DNA of 64,000 nt. Origin: Martinezella rhizogenes (GTDB lineage: Bacteria; Pseudomonadota; Alphaproteobacteria; Rhizobiales; Rhizobiaceae). Positions 48,223-57,651 of this stretch are shown piece by piece. The stretch spans positions 248,001 to 312,000 of the forward strand of contig NZ_JUHG01000011.1 of assembly GCF_000799715.1 (NCBI RefSeq), in the 5' to 3' direction. A program made the position numbers and the translations under genes. How positions within the stretch are numbered: position 1 is the stretch's first letter; each line of letters starts with the position of its first letter. Under the pieces are notes generated by a model, which saw only the letters and a program-made list of their open reading frames with translations, did not search any database and was not told the origin of the DNA.

Positions 48223-48999
48223 CTATTGATCATAGGTGCTGATATCGCCGAAGGCATAACCACGTTGTCTGAGCGCGTCGATCAATGCCTTCAGATTCTG
48301 GGTGCCATCGAACTTATCCTGAAACATCTCATCGTGCATGAGCAGGATCATTTTGCCCGGCCGCACGAACCTGCCATAGGCGAAAAGATGGTCTATTTCA
48401 CTGATGAGATGATCGACGGACTGGACCGGTCTGCCGTCATTGCTGTGAACCCATTCGAAGTCCCAGCCATAGAGATTGAAGCCGGCTTCGGCGACGAGTT
48501 CATAGTCCAGCCATTCGCGTTGCCACTCGGCAACATTGAGGGAAAGGTCCTCGCTGGAGACATTGTGAAGCCGAAAGACATTGCGCCCCGGCAGCCGGGC
48601 GTCGACCTTCGGTGTCAAATCAAGGACGCCATTGGCGCGAAGCATGTCGGCGACCACGGCGTCGGTGTTTGAGTAGTAGTGTCGATAGTGATTGTTGGCA
48701 TGGCTATAGCTATGGTTTCCCACAGTGACAAGCGGCTGGGTTTTGGCCTCGGCCAACAATGCGCGACCTTGGGGATGGCTTTCGACATGCAGCCCGACCA
48801 TGAACAGAACGGCCGGAACATTCTCTTTTTTCAGTATGGAAAGAATATTCTCAGTGCCGAGCAACGGACCATCATCGAACGTCAGATATATCGTCCGCTC
48901 CGCCGCCGTTGCAGCGGGGATGCAAGCCACGAGAAAAAACCCAACCCGAAGCGACCGTTGAAATATGTTCCAAAGCCAAAGCAAATCGTGTCCGCCCAA
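48223..48999 (-). CDS. Polysaccharide deacetylase (NodB-homology) exported protein
   Basis: This 258-aa protein has a signal peptide (hydrophobic core about residues 19-32) and then a polysaccharide deacetylase domain. The metal-binding motif 1 is YLTFDDGPLLGTENIL, the HxxxH motif 2 is NHSYSHANNHY, and later RLPGRNVFRLH. It probably removes N-acetyl or O-acetyl groups from a cell-envelope glycan. The start is uncertain: TTG 48999 or TTG 48984, with GGGCGGA before the latter. It converges with the DUF1127 gene, 15 nt apart. Confidence 0.85.
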   Translation of the reverse strand: MGGHDLLWLWNIFQRSLRVGFFLVACIPAATAAERTIYLTFDDGPLLGTENILSILKKENVPAVLFMVGLHVESHPQGRALLAEAKTQPLVTVGNHSYSHANNHYRHYYSNTDAVVADMLRANGVLDLTPKVDARLPGRNVFRLHNVSSEDLSLNVAEWQREWLDYELVAEAGFNLYGWDFEWVHSNDGRPVQSVDHLISEIDHLFAYGRFVRPGKMILLMHDEMFQDKFDGTQNLKALIDALRQRGYAFGDISTYDQ

Positions 49000-49269
49000 A
49001 AGTCTCTATCGCAAACCTGCGGCAGGTTGGCATATCGGTGTTGATAAGGAAAGCTGCTGGTTTTTGAGACTAGGACCGAGCGTCAGCGGGCGATCTTGCA
49101 CCGTTCATGCAGGGCATGATTGCAGCACTGTGGGGAAGGGCAAAGCACAACCATCTGGTCCTTGAGATGTATCGGCTTGTTGCCAAATTCGATCATATGC
49201 GTCAGTCTTGTCGCAAAGGTTGAATTAGTTGGGTCTATTTCACTCTGCCAACGCTGCGAGGAAATAAGC

Positions 49270-49695
49270 ATGAGACATATACTGATTGCGGCATTGTCCG
49301 GTTTCTTTGCCTTGTCAACGCCAGCGTTCGCGCAAACCGATGCCGACATGAATAAACGGCTCGATGAGACGGAGGGAGAACATAAGCCCTTTGCCGAGTT
49401 CTTTGCGAAACTCCAGAAAGCTGTTGCAGCTGACGACAAGGCTGCTGTCGCCGCGATGGTTAATTATCCGCTCCTCTCTCACTCCAATGCCGGTTCTGTT
49501 CAAATCAAGGACGCCAAGCATTTCCTTGCCGATTACGACAAGCTTATCACCGCGAAGGTGAAGGCGGCCGTCGCCAAACAGACTTACGCAACACTCTTCA
49601 CTAACTGGCAAGGTGTGATGATCGGTGACGGCGAAATTTGGTTTGACCAAGTCGGAGACAGCTTGAAAGTGAAGGTCTACGCCATCAACAATTGA
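49270..49695 (+). CDS. Exported protein of unknown function
   Basis: This 141-aa exported protein has a signal peptide (residues 1-22, ending AFAQ), then a charged linker and a compact domain with VNYPLLSHSNAGSVQIKDAK, FLADYDKLIT and a WQGVMIGDGEIWFDQ stretch. I do not recognise a family; it resembles small periplasmic NTF2-like or DUF4440-like proteins only in size and pattern. ATG 49270 has GAGGAAAT upstream. The gene sits alone in an unusually A/T-rich stretch between the polysaccharide deacetylase and ybaK. Confidence 0.75.
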   Translation: MRHILIAALSGFFALSTPAFAQTDADMNKRLDETEGEHKPFAEFFAKLQKAVAADDKAAVAAMVNYPLLSHSNAGSVQIKDAKHFLADYDKLITAKVKAAVAKQTYATLFTNWQGVMIGDGEIWFDQVGDSLKVKVYAINN

Positions 49696-49795
49696 TATGT
49701 CGCACTTGGAAATAGAATGTACCCAGCTAAATATAAAAGTCACATAAGATAGATTATGGAACTAAAACCAATATCCGAGGTGCGCTAAAACCGCT

Positions 49796-50287
49796 TCAGC
49801 CTGCTTTGACCCGTATCACCTTAGCTCCGATCTTCTCCGCCAGGACGTTCGGATCACAAGCAAAAATGCTGTCCGGCCGCCCCGCTGCGCACCAGACTTG
49901 ATCGTAACCCAGCAGACTCTGATCGACAAACACCGGCAGGTTTACGCGATGGCCGATCGGGCCGACGCCGCCGATGGCGAAGCCGGTTTCGTCGCGGACG
50001 CGGTCGATGTCGGCGCGCTTCAAGCGCAGGCCGTAAGTGGCTGCAACATATGCCGTATCGGCATTGTGAGCGCCGGAAACAAGAAGCAGCGTCAGGCCAT
50101 TGGTGTCCGCGTTGACGAAGACCAGCGACTTGACGATCTGGCCGACGGCGCAGCCGGCCGCATTGGCGGCTTCCTCGGCCGTGCGGGTCGATTGCTCCAT
50201 GCGCTTGATGGCGATGTCGAGGCCGAGATCGCGAGCGGCCTGCTCGACGCGCTCCAGGCTTGAAAGCTTCCTGCTATCCTCGCTCAT
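49796..50287 (-). CDS. YbaK/EbsC-type aminoacyl-tRNA deacylase
   Basis: This 163-aa protein is of the YbaK/ProX editing family, which hydrolyses mischarged tRNAs (typically Cys-tRNA-Pro or Ala-tRNA-Pro). The family's QIVKSLVFV carries the active-site Lys, and TGFAIGGVGPIGH and DPNVLAEKIGAKVIRV close the fold. It overlaps the MBL hydrolase gene by 4 nt (ATGA), which places it last in the metG operon. The exact substrate is not determined here. Confidence 0.9.
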   Translation of the reverse strand: MSEDSRKLSSLERVEQAARDLGLDIAIKRMEQSTRTAEEAANAAGCAVGQIVKSLVFVNADTNGLTLLLVSGAHNADTAYVAATYGLRLKRADIDRVRDETGFAIGGVGPIGHRVNLPVFVDQSLLGYDQVWCAAGRPDSIFACDPNVLAEKIGAKVIRVKAG

Positions 50288-51111
50288 AGATCATCATCCT
50301 CTACATCGAGTTCAATGCGCATCTGGTCGTAGGCCGGCTCGACATTGTCTGGCGTTTCCGCAAGCACGGTCTCGTAATCGAGTGGTGTGTGCATATGTGT
50401 CAGGATTGCATGCTTCGGCTGCAAGCGTTCGATCCAGGCGAGCGATTGCTCCAGCGAAAGATGGCTTGGATGTGGTCGATATTGCAAGGCGTCGATGATC
50501 AAGATGTCGAGATTTTGTACCTTCTCGACAGATTCCGCCGGGAAGTCACTGATATCGCTGCAATAAGCAAGTTTTCCGATACGAAAGCCAAGCGAGTGGA
50601 TATCGCCATGCTGCTGCTTGTGCGGCCAGAAAGTGATTGGACCACCCGGCCCTTCGATCGTGAAACTCTTGTCCAGGCTCTCTATGATGACCGGCCTGAC
50701 GATCGGCGGATAGCTGCTGCCTGGCGGCGTTTCCAGGCAATAACCGAAGCCTTCGCGGATACGGTCCATTGTCGGCTGATCCGCATGGATCGGAATGCGC
50801 TCATGGGCATTGTGGAAGAAGCCGCGCAGATCGTCGAGGCCGTGAATATGGTCGGCATGCGCATGTGTATAGAGCACGGCCTCTATCGAGCCGACGCCGG
50901 CGCGTATCATCTGTTCACGAAAATCCGGACCGGTGTCGATGACGACGGTGGTAACGCCGCCATCGGGTGCGATCTGCTCGATCAGGAACGCCGAGCGCGT
51001 GCGCCGGTTTTTCGGGTTTTTCGGGTCGCAGGCGCCCCAATCCCCGGTAATGCGCGGCACGCCCGGCGACGACGAACAGCCCAATATGGTGAAGCGCCGC
51101 CGGTGTGTCAC
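50284..51111 (-). CDS. MBL-fold metallo-hydrolase, PhnP-like
   Basis: This 275-aa enzyme of the PhnP/beta-lactamase fold shows the metal-binding motif THAHADHIHG (about residues 82-91) and later the metal ligands in HGDIHSLGF, CSDISDF and THMH. It probably acts as a phosphodiesterase; PhnP hydrolyses cyclic ribose phosphates. The start is GTG 51111, 4 nt after the tatD stop. It overlaps ybaK by 4 nt and is part of the metG-tatD operon. Confidence 0.9.
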   Translation of the reverse strand: MTHRRRFTILGCSSSPGVPRITGDWGACDPKNPKNRRTRSAFLIEQIAPDGGVTTVVIDTGPDFREQMIRAGVGSIEAVLYTHAHADHIHGLDDLRGFFHNAHERIPIHADQPTMDRIREGFGYCLETPPGSSYPPIVRPVIIESLDKSFTIEGPGGPITFWPHKQQHGDIHSLGFRIGKLAYCSDISDFPAESVEKVQNLDILIIDALQYRPHPSHLSLEQSLAWIERLQPKHAILTHMHTPLDYETVLAETPDNVEPAYDQMRIELDVEDDDL

Positions 51112-51115
51112 GCCG

Positions 51116-51898
51116 TCAGACCCTCGTCATCCGGGAGAAGCAGCGGTATGCGTTCTCGGTGGTGATCGTCGAGATGTCGTCCATGCTGACGCCGATCGTG
51201 TCGGCCAGCACCTCGGCGGTGTTGACGACATAGGACGGTTCGTTGCGCTTGCCGCGCCAGCGCTTCGGCGCAAGATACGGCGCATCGGTTTCCACCAGCA
51301 GCCGGTCGTGCGGGATCGTCTTGGCGATGTCGCGCAGCTCCTCGGATTTCGGAAAAGTCAGGATACCCGAGAACGAGATATAGCCGCCGAGTTCGACGCC
51401 GGTGCGGGCGAGGGCCGGGCCAGCGGAGAAGCAGTGCAGGATGAAGGGGAAGGCCCCCTTCCCTGTTTCCTCGGTCAGGATAGCGGCCATGTCTTCGTCC
51501 GCGCTGCGGCTATGAATGACCAGCGGTAGCTGCGTTTCGCGCGCAGCCGCGATATGGCGCAGGAAGCCGGTCTTCTGATCCTCGGGCTTTTGCGTGTCGT
51601 AGAAATAGTCGAGCCCCGCCTCGCCGATGGCGACGATCTTCTCGTGCTGCTTGGTCAGCCGCACCAGATCCTCTGTCTGGATATCCAGCTCCTCGTCGGC
51701 ATTGTTCGGGTGCGTGCCGACAGAACAGAAAACGGATGGATATTGTTCGGTGATAGCCAGCAGTCCGTCGAGTTTGCGGACGCGGGTCGAGATGGTGACC
51801 ATCTGCTTGACGCCGACTTCGTGGGCGCGCGCGACGATCAAGTCACGCTCTTCCGCGAAATCGGCAAAGTCCAGATGGCAATGCGTATCGATCAGCAT
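51116..51898 (-). CDS. tatD: TatD family deoxyribonuclease
   Basis: This 260-aa TIM-barrel metal nuclease has the metal-binding start IDTHCHLDFADF, VAIGEAGLDYFYD, LPLVIHSRSADEDM, HCFSAGP and the last Asp in LLVETDAPYLAPKRWRGK. E. coli TatD has 3'-5' exonuclease activity on DNA. It lies 8 nt after metG and 4 nt before the MBL hydrolase gene, so it is in the same operon. Confidence 0.95.
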   Translation of the reverse strand: MLIDTHCHLDFADFAEERDLIVARAHEVGVKQMVTISTRVRKLDGLLAITEQYPSVFCSVGTHPNNADEELDIQTEDLVRLTKQHEKIVAIGEAGLDYFYDTQKPEDQKTGFLRHIAAARETQLPLVIHSRSADEDMAAILTEETGKGAFPFILHCFSAGPALARTGVELGGYISFSGILTFPKSEELRDIAKTIPHDRLLVETDAPYLAPKRWRGKRNEPSYVVNTAEVLADTIGVSMDDISTITTENAYRCFSRMTRV

Positions 51899-51906
51899 GG
51901 CAAACC

Positions 51907-53460
51907 TTATTCGGCTGTCGGCGCCACATAGCGTGGGAAGACCGGCTTTGGCGCTTCCAGCGGCGTGCCGGGGACAAGACGACCAGCCTCGCCGAGGGCG
52001 GCGAAATCGCGCTTGTCTGAGGGAATGGCGATCAGATCCAGCAGCTTGGCGGAGGAATCCGGCATGAATGGTTGCAGCAGAATGCCGATCTGGCGGACGA
52101 CATCGGCGGTGACATAGAGCACGGTCGCCATGCGAGCCGGATCGGTCTTCTTCAGCGCCCAGGGCTCCTGCCCGGCGAAATAACGGTCGCTTTCGGAGAC
52201 GACGGCGATAATCGAGGCGAGCGCGCGATGGAGCGCCTGCTTGCTCATGTCCTCGCGCGTCGAGGCCAGCAGCGCGTCGGCCTGTGCCAGCAACGCCTTA
52301 TCCTCGTCGGTCAACTCGCCACATTCCGGGATCTTGCCGTCGCAATTTTTGACGATCATCGACAGCGAACGGCTGGCAAGGTTGCCGATGCCGTTGGCGA
52401 GATCGGAATTGATGCGCGTGCCGATCGCCTCTTCGCTGTAGCTGCCGTCCTGACCGAAGGAGACTTCGCGCAGGAAGAAATAGCGCACCTGGTCGAGACC
52501 GAAATGGTTCACCAGGTTGACCGGGTCGACGACGTTGCCGAGCGACTTCGACATCTTCTCGCCCTTGTTGAGCAGGAAGCCATGGGCAAAGACACGCTTC
52601 GGCAGAGGCAGCTTTGCCGACATCAGGAAAGCCGGCCAGTAGACGGCGTGGAAGCGGATGATGTCCTTGCCGATGATGTGCACATCGGCAGGCCAGTATT
52701 TCGCCCGCGGATTGTTCCGGTTCTCGATATAGCCCGTCGCCGTGATGTAGTTGGTCAGCGCGTCGACCCAGACATACATGACATGCGCAGGATCGTTCGG
52801 CACCTTGATGCCCCAGTCGAACGTCGTGCGCGAGATCGACAGATCCTTGAGGCCGGACTTGACGAAGGAAATCACCTCGTTGCGACGCTCGGCTGGACCG
52901 ACGAAATCGGGGTTTTCCTCGTAGAGCTTCAGCAGGCGATCCTGATATTCGGAGAGCTTGAAGAAATAGCTTTCCTCCTGCACCCATTCGACCGGCGTGC
53001 CCTGCGGCCCGTAGCGCACGCCGTCGGCGCGCAGCTCGGTTTCGTTCTCCTGGTAATAGGCCTCGTCGCGCACCGAGTACCAGCCGGCATAGGAATCCTT
53101 GTAGATGTCGCCAGCATCGGCCATCAGGTTCCAGATGTTCCGCGAGGTCTCGTGGTGGCGTTCTTCCGTCGTGCGGATATAGTCGTCGTTCGACGAATTG
53201 AGCAGCTTGCCCATTGCCTGGAACTCGGCCGAATTGCGGTCGGCAAGCTCCTGCGGCGTCAGACCCTCTGCGCGCGCCGTCTGCTGCATCTTCTGGCCGT
53301 GTTCGTCCGTACCCGTCAGGAAGAAAACGTCGCGCCCGTCCAACCGCTGGAAACGTGCCATGGCGTCGGTGGCAATCAGCTCATAGGCATGGCCGATATG
53401 CGGCTTGCCATTGGGATAGGCGATTGCGGTGGTGATGTAGAACGGGGTCTTATCGGTCAT
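51907..53460 (-). CDS. metG: Methionyl-tRNA synthetase
   Basis: This class I synthetase charges tRNA-Met. The 517-aa protein has the HIGH box at residues 21-24 (KPHIGHAYE) and KMSKSLGN near residue 300. The cysteine-rich zinc knuckle of the E. coli enzyme is absent, as expected of the shorter MetG class. The C-terminal tRNA-binding appendix is also absent. ATG 53460 was chosen; TTG 53469 is an alternative and adds three residues. It starts a minus-strand operon with tatD, the MBL hydrolase and ybaK. Confidence 0.96.
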   Translation of the reverse strand: MTDKTPFYITTAIAYPNGKPHIGHAYELIATDAMARFQRLDGRDVFFLTGTDEHGQKMQQTARAEGLTPQELADRNSAEFQAMGKLLNSSNDDYIRTTEERHHETSRNIWNLMADAGDIYKDSYAGWYSVRDEAYYQENETELRADGVRYGPQGTPVEWVQEESYFFKLSEYQDRLLKLYEENPDFVGPAERRNEVISFVKSGLKDLSISRTTFDWGIKVPNDPAHVMYVWVDALTNYITATGYIENRNNPRAKYWPADVHIIGKDIIRFHAVYWPAFLMSAKLPLPKRVFAHGFLLNKGEKMSKSLGNVVDPVNLVNHFGLDQVRYFFLREVSFGQDGSYSEEAIGTRINSDLANGIGNLASRSLSMIVKNCDGKIPECGELTDEDKALLAQADALLASTREDMSKQALHRALASIIAVVSESDRYFAGQEPWALKKTDPARMATVLYVTADVVRQIGILLQPFMPDSSAKLLDLIAIPSDKRDFAALGEAGRLVPGTPLEAPKPVFPRYVAPTAE

Positions 53461-53702
53461 ATCAGGCAATGGTCCGCTTTACGGTTTCATCATTGTTATT
53501 CTTGCTCATGCTCGCTTTAGCGCATGTTTGCTAGGAGCGAAACACCAAGTTTCGCGCCTGCAGCATTCCTTGGCTCCGAACGTGCTTTGCTTGACAGGGT
53601 CCCGACCCAGCTTTACCCCTGCGGAAAACCGAAGGGCAGGACAGAAATCACCGTGAATTCCATTTTCATTTTTGGCAGCCTGTTCAACGGCTCGAAAGGG
53701 CC

Positions 53703-54509
53703 GTGGTTTTGAGTTTTCCAGCTACATTTCAACCCCTCTATTCCTTCTCCGGTTTCTTCGTCGGCATGCTGGTGGGCATTACCGGCGTTGGCGGCGGCTC
53801 TTTGATGACGCCCTTGCTCGTCCTGCTGTTCGGCGTGCATCCGGCCACGGCCGTCGGCACCGATCTCCTCTATGCCGCGATCACCAAGACGGCGGGAACG
53901 GCCGTGCATGGCATGCATGGACGGGTGAACTGGAGAGTGGTTGGCCTGCTTGCCTCGGGCAGCGTGCCGGCTGCCCTTGCGATGTTGTGGTTCATGGCCG
54001 GCGTCAATCGCGAGAGCCCGGAGGTTGCGCACGCGATCACCTTGTCGCTCGGCTGTCTTCTGCTCCTGACGGCGCTGATGCTGCTCTGTCGCGGACAGGT
54101 ATTGAACGCGATGCGCAAATGGCGGGGCGAGCGCGGAGGGCTGACGCCGCGCACCATCGCGCTGCTGACGCTCGTCTTGGGTCTCGTGCTGGGCACGCTC
54201 GTCACGATGACATCGGTCGGCGCCGGCGCACTCGGCGTCACCGTGCTTCTGGTGCTCTATCCGCAGCTCGATGTCCGAGAGATCGTCGGCTCGGATATCG
54301 TTCATGCCGTGCCGCTGACCCTGATCGGCGGCATGGGCTACTGGTTCATCGGCGAGATCAATTGGACGATGCTGTTTGCGCTACTGCTCGGCTCGATCCC
54401 CGGCATCGTCGCCGGTAGCCTGCTTGCGCCGCGCCTGGACGAACGGCTGATCCGCATCGTTCTGGCCGTCACCCTGCTCGTCGTCGCCTGGAAGCTGATC
54501 TTCCCTTAA
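53703..54509 (+). CDS. TSUP family (TauE/SafE) membrane transporter
   Basis: This 268-aa inner-membrane protein has about eight hydrophobic segments and the TSUP glycine-rich motifs SGFFVGMLVGITGVGGGSLM near the start and GLVLGTLVTMTSVGAGALG in the repeat. The family exports sulfite, sulfoacetate and other organic sulfur compounds; the substrate here is unknown. The start is GTG 53703 with AAAGGG upstream. It sits on the opposite strand between holB and metG and overlaps the holB stop by 4 nt. Confidence 0.9.
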   Translation: MVLSFPATFQPLYSFSGFFVGMLVGITGVGGGSLMTPLLVLLFGVHPATAVGTDLLYAAITKTAGTAVHGMHGRVNWRVVGLLASGSVPAALAMLWFMAGVNRESPEVAHAITLSLGCLLLLTALMLLCRGQVLNAMRKWRGERGGLTPRTIALLTLVLGLVLGTLVTMTSVGAGALGVTVLLVLYPQLDVREIVGSDIVHAVPLTLIGGMGYWFIGEINWTMLFALLLGSIPGIVAGSLLAPRLDERLIRIVLAVTLLVVAWKLIFP

Positions 54510-55540
54510 GCAAGCCGCTGCTTGAGTTCGCCGAGGACGGTGATGATCGTCTGCTTGCGGTCGAGATTGTAGGCCTGCGACACGGTGAGCCGCTCAGTAA
54601 CATCGGAATAGAGGCGGGCGAGCTTTTCCGCGACGGTAAGATGCCCTTCCAGCGCGGCGGCCCTCGCCCGAGCCATGATATCGTCGCCGATATGGGACAC
54701 GAAGAAGCCGAAGATCGTTTCGCTCTCCTTGGCCGACAGCGCATCGGCGAGGCGATGCATCGCCCGGCGCGCGGCGGGGCCTTCCGTCGAGATGACTTGC
54801 TCATAGGCCGCAACGATCTCGCCGCCACCGTAATTCAGCAGCTTCAGCGCTTCATTGACGCTGCCCTTGGCCGCAGCCAGCAGTTCGGTTCCCTGCCCCG
54901 CTGACAGTCCAATGCCGAGATGTCCAAGCGCGTTGCTCAAGGCATCATCGCTCAGCGGCGCCAGTTTCAGCGGCAGGCAGCGCGAACGGATGGTTGGCAA
55001 AAGCTTGCCCGGCGCGTGGGATAACACCAGGAACAGCGCCCGCTTCGGCGGTTCCTCGAGGATCTTCAAGATGGCGTTGGCGGCGTTCCGGTTGAGGTCA
55101 TCGGCGGGGTCGATGATGACGACGCGCCAGTTGCCGGTGCCAGAGGTCTGTGAAAAGAATTTGCCGGCGCGCCGTACCTCGTCGACGGTAATCGCCGATT
55201 TCACTTTGCCAGTCTTTTCGTCGACCGGACGTGCAAGATGCAGCAGGTTGTGCGAGGCGCCGCCGGAAATCTGCCGGCTGACGGCGGAGGCCGGATCCGG
55301 ATCGCTGATCGTCTCGGGCGCCGTGGCGGGATCGGGATGCGAGAGCACATGGTTGGCGAAGCGGAAGGCGAGCGTCGCCTTGCCGATGCCTTCCGGCCCT
55401 TCGATCAGGACGGCATGGTGGCCCTTGCCGGACCGATAGGACTGCGCCAGAAAAGCCTCGGCATCCTCATGGCCGAAAAGACGGGTATTATCCTGCGGAG
55501 GGATTGCTCCGTCCAAAACGCCGGGCCGGTCTTCGCTCAT
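54506..55540 (-). CDS. holB: DNA polymerase III, delta' subunit
   Basis: Delta' is a clamp-loader subunit. The 344-aa protein opens its AAA+ fold with [18 protein letters not shown] and [14 protein letters not shown] (degraded P-loop), and has the sensor segment [14 protein letters not shown] and LPTIRSRC, typical of delta'. It overlaps tmk by 4 nt (ATGA), so the two are translationally coupled. It converges with the TSUP gene. Confidence 0.95.
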   Translation of the reverse strand: MSEDRPGVLDGAIPPQDNTRLFGHEDAEAFLAQSYRSGKGHHAVLIEGPEGIGKATLAFRFANHVLSHPDPATAPETISDPDPASAVSRQISGGASHNLLHLARPVDEKTGKVKSAITVDEVRRAGKFFSQTSGTGNWRVVIIDPADDLNRNAANAILKILEEPPKRALFLVLSHAPGKLLPTIRSRCLPLKLAPLSDDALSNALGHLGIGLSAGQGTELLAAAKGSVNEALKLLNYGGGEIVAAYEQVISTEGPAARRAMHRLADALSAKESETIFGFFVSHIGDDIMARARAAALEGHLTVAEKLARLYSDVTERLTVSQAYNLDRKQTIITVLGELKQRLA

Positions 55541-56220
55541 TGCGCTACTTCCGGTCTGGTGGCTTTCACGTCATCTGCCAGGCTCAACCGCTTTTCGATA
55601 ATTGCGGCGATCTCGTCGGCAATGGCGTCTTCCCCGCGCTGTGCATTGACGACATGGCAGCGGCCCGGATCGCGCGCGGCGATATCGAGAAAGGCTTCGC
55701 GGCGTTTCTCATGGGTCTGCAATTCTTCCTTTTCGAAACGGTCCGGCGCGGCATCGGCCGACGCGCGCTTGCGGGCGCGCTCAAGGCCCAGTTCGGCGGG
55801 AATATCGAGGATCAGCGTGCAATCCGGCACGACACCGTTGACGGCCACCCGCTGCAGGGCTTCGATGAAATCGGGCTCGAGATTGCCGGTGATGCCCTGA
55901 TAGACGCGGGAGGAATCCATGAAGCGGTCGCAGAGCACGATCGTGCCACGCGCGAGCGCCGGGCGGATGATCTCTTCGACATGATCGTTGCGCGCCGCGG
56001 CAAACAGGATAGCCTCCATGCGCGTGCCGAACATCTCCGCCGCGCCCGAGAGTAGCACATGCCGCACCGCTTCGGCTCCTGGAGAACCGCCCGGCTCGCG
56101 TGTCACCAGCACATCATGGCCGAGCCCGCGCAACCACGTTGCCAGACGGCGAATCTGGGTCGATTTTCCGGCCCCTTCCCCGCCCTCGAAGCTCACGAAC
56201 AGTCCGTTTGCATCAGCCAA
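55537..56220 (-). CDS. tmk: Thymidylate kinase
   Basis: Tmk phosphorylates dTMP to dTDP. The 227-aa protein has the P-loop [13 protein letters not shown] (residues 10-22), the DR motif [16 protein letters not shown] and the LID-region [12 protein letters not shown]. The start is TTG 56220, with AGGA about 9 nt upstream; an ATG in that region is out of frame. It overlaps holB by 4 nt and follows the DacC-like gene after 151 nt. Confidence 0.95.
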   Translation of the reverse strand: MADANGLFVSFEGGEGAGKSTQIRRLATWLRGLGHDVLVTREPGGSPGAEAVRHVLLSGAAEMFGTRMEAILFAAARNDHVEEIIRPALARGTIVLCDRFMDSSRVYQGITGNLEPDFIEALQRVAVNGVVPDCTLILDIPAELGLERARKRASADAAPDRFEKEELQTHEKRREAFLDIAARDPGRCHVVNAQRGEDAIADEIAAIIEKRLSLADDVKATRPEVAQ

Positions 56221-56371
56221 TGATCATGTCCTGCACTTGTTTTACGCTTCTCTGCCGCTGCTCGACGTGTGTTCTGTTTAACCCAAGACGTAGGCGGGTG
56301 AAACCACGTAAGCATCCAGGTCGGACATTCTATATAGGCTGTGAACAGGGATTTCGCGAGGCGGGAAGCGA

Positions 56372-57583
56372 TCAGGTCGGTGTCGGCGTATCCCAGAGCC
56401 AGGAGAACAGCAGTGTCTCCGTCAACTCTTTGAAGGCATCGAACGCGCGGCGGCCAAGCGTTCCCTGCGCGACTGATTCCTTCGTGTAGAGCGGTAGTTC
56501 GCGTAGCAGCCGCGCGCCGGAAAAGACGCGGAGCGTTCCCGCTTCATAGCCGGCCGCAACGGGTGCCGTCAGAGGCCAGCGATAGACGATGCGGGCCGAG
56601 AGGCGATCGGGATTGTCGTTCGGCACATAGACATCGACCGGCATCTTGGCGAGCAGGCCGACGGTCGATTGTGCCCCGCCATAGACGCTGGCATTGCCGA
56701 CCACCTCGCCGTCGGCGAAGATGCGCTGGCTCTTGAAGTTGCTGAGGCCCCATTCCAGCACGCGGCGGCTTTCCTCGGTGCGTTCCTTGTCGGTTTTCAA
56801 GCCACCAAGCGCCAGGAACAGTCGTCTGCCGTCGCGCTGGATGGACGCGACGATCGAATAGCCTTCGCCGTCCGCAAAGCCGAGCCCAAGGCCATCGACG
56901 CCGATGTTCAGCGGCAGCAGAGGATTGCGGTTGCGCTGGAAGATCTTGTTCCAGGTGAAGTCCGGTTGGGCAAGATACTTGTAGAAATCGGGATAATTCT
57001 GTTGCAGATCCTGTGCCAGCGTCACCAACTCGCGCGCGGAGATCTTGCCGCCGCCATTCAGATCATCCGGGCTCGGCAGGCCGGTGGAATTGGTGAATAC
57101 CGCCCGCGGCATGCCGATCTCTCTCGCGCGCGCCGTCATGCGTCGGGCGAATTCCTTTTCGCTGATCGAAATCCCCTCGGCAAGGACGATACAGCTGTCA
57201 TTGGCCTGCTGCACCGCGATGCCCTGGATCAGGTCTCCGACGCGCACGCGTGATTTCAGCGCGGCGAACATGGTCGAGGTGCGCGACGGCGCCCCGCCGG
57301 TGCGCCAGGCGTTTTCGGAGACTGGATATTCGGTATCGAGCGAGATCTCTCCCCGCTTGATTGCATCGAAGATGACATCAAGCGTCATCAGCTTGGCGAG
57401 TGATGCTGGAGAAATCGGCTGATCCGCGTTCTTGGCAAGCAGGATCGTGCCGGTGGAGGCTTCCACCATGAAGGCCTGGGTTGCCTTGGTATCGAAAGCG
57501 GGAGCTCCCGCCTGCTGCGCGACTGCTGGCAGGCATCCAACTCCGACAAGGAAGAAAAACGCGAAACTAAGGCGTCTTAGCAT
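56372..57583 (-). CDS. D-alanyl-D-alanine carboxypeptidase family protein with altered active site
   Basis: This 403-aa exported penicillin-binding-type protein is of the DacC/PBP5 family, which trims peptidoglycan side chains. It has a signal peptide (residues 1-22), a catalytic SxxK at S61-K64 (ASLAKLM), and the domain up to about residue 260. The C-terminus has the PBP5-like beta domain. However, the second motif SxN reads Q126-A-N128, and the third motif KTG reads G233-L-G235 (VDGLGLGFADGE). Enzyme activity is therefore in doubt. GGGGAG lies 6 nt before the ATG. It lies between rlpA and tmk. Confidence 0.88.
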   Translation of the reverse strand: MLRRLSFAFFFLVGVGCLPAVAQQAGAPAFDTKATQAFMVEASTGTILLAKNADQPISPASLAKLMTLDVIFDAIKRGEISLDTEYPVSENAWRTGGAPSRTSTMFAALKSRVRVGDLIQGIAVQQANDSCIVLAEGISISEKEFARRMTARAREIGMPRAVFTNSTGLPSPDDLNGGGKISARELVTLAQDLQQNYPDFYKYLAQPDFTWNKIFQRNRNPLLPLNIGVDGLGLGFADGEGYSIVASIQRDGRRLFLALGGLKTDKERTEESRRVLEWGLSNFKSQRIFADGEVVGNASVYGGAQSTVGLLAKMPVDVYVPNDNPDRLSARIVYRWPLTAPVAAGYEAGTLRVFSGARLLRELPLYTKESVAQGTLGRRAFDAFKELTETLLFSWLWDTPTPT

Positions 57584-57651
57584 GCCGGCTCCCCAATGCG
57601 ATCACCCCCGAACATATTAGCCAGGGGTGAAGATTCAGGCAATCACGCCGA

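Noticed and set aside
52072..53520. 482-codon plus-strand frame across metG
   Set aside because: It is antisense to metG, with no recognisable motif.
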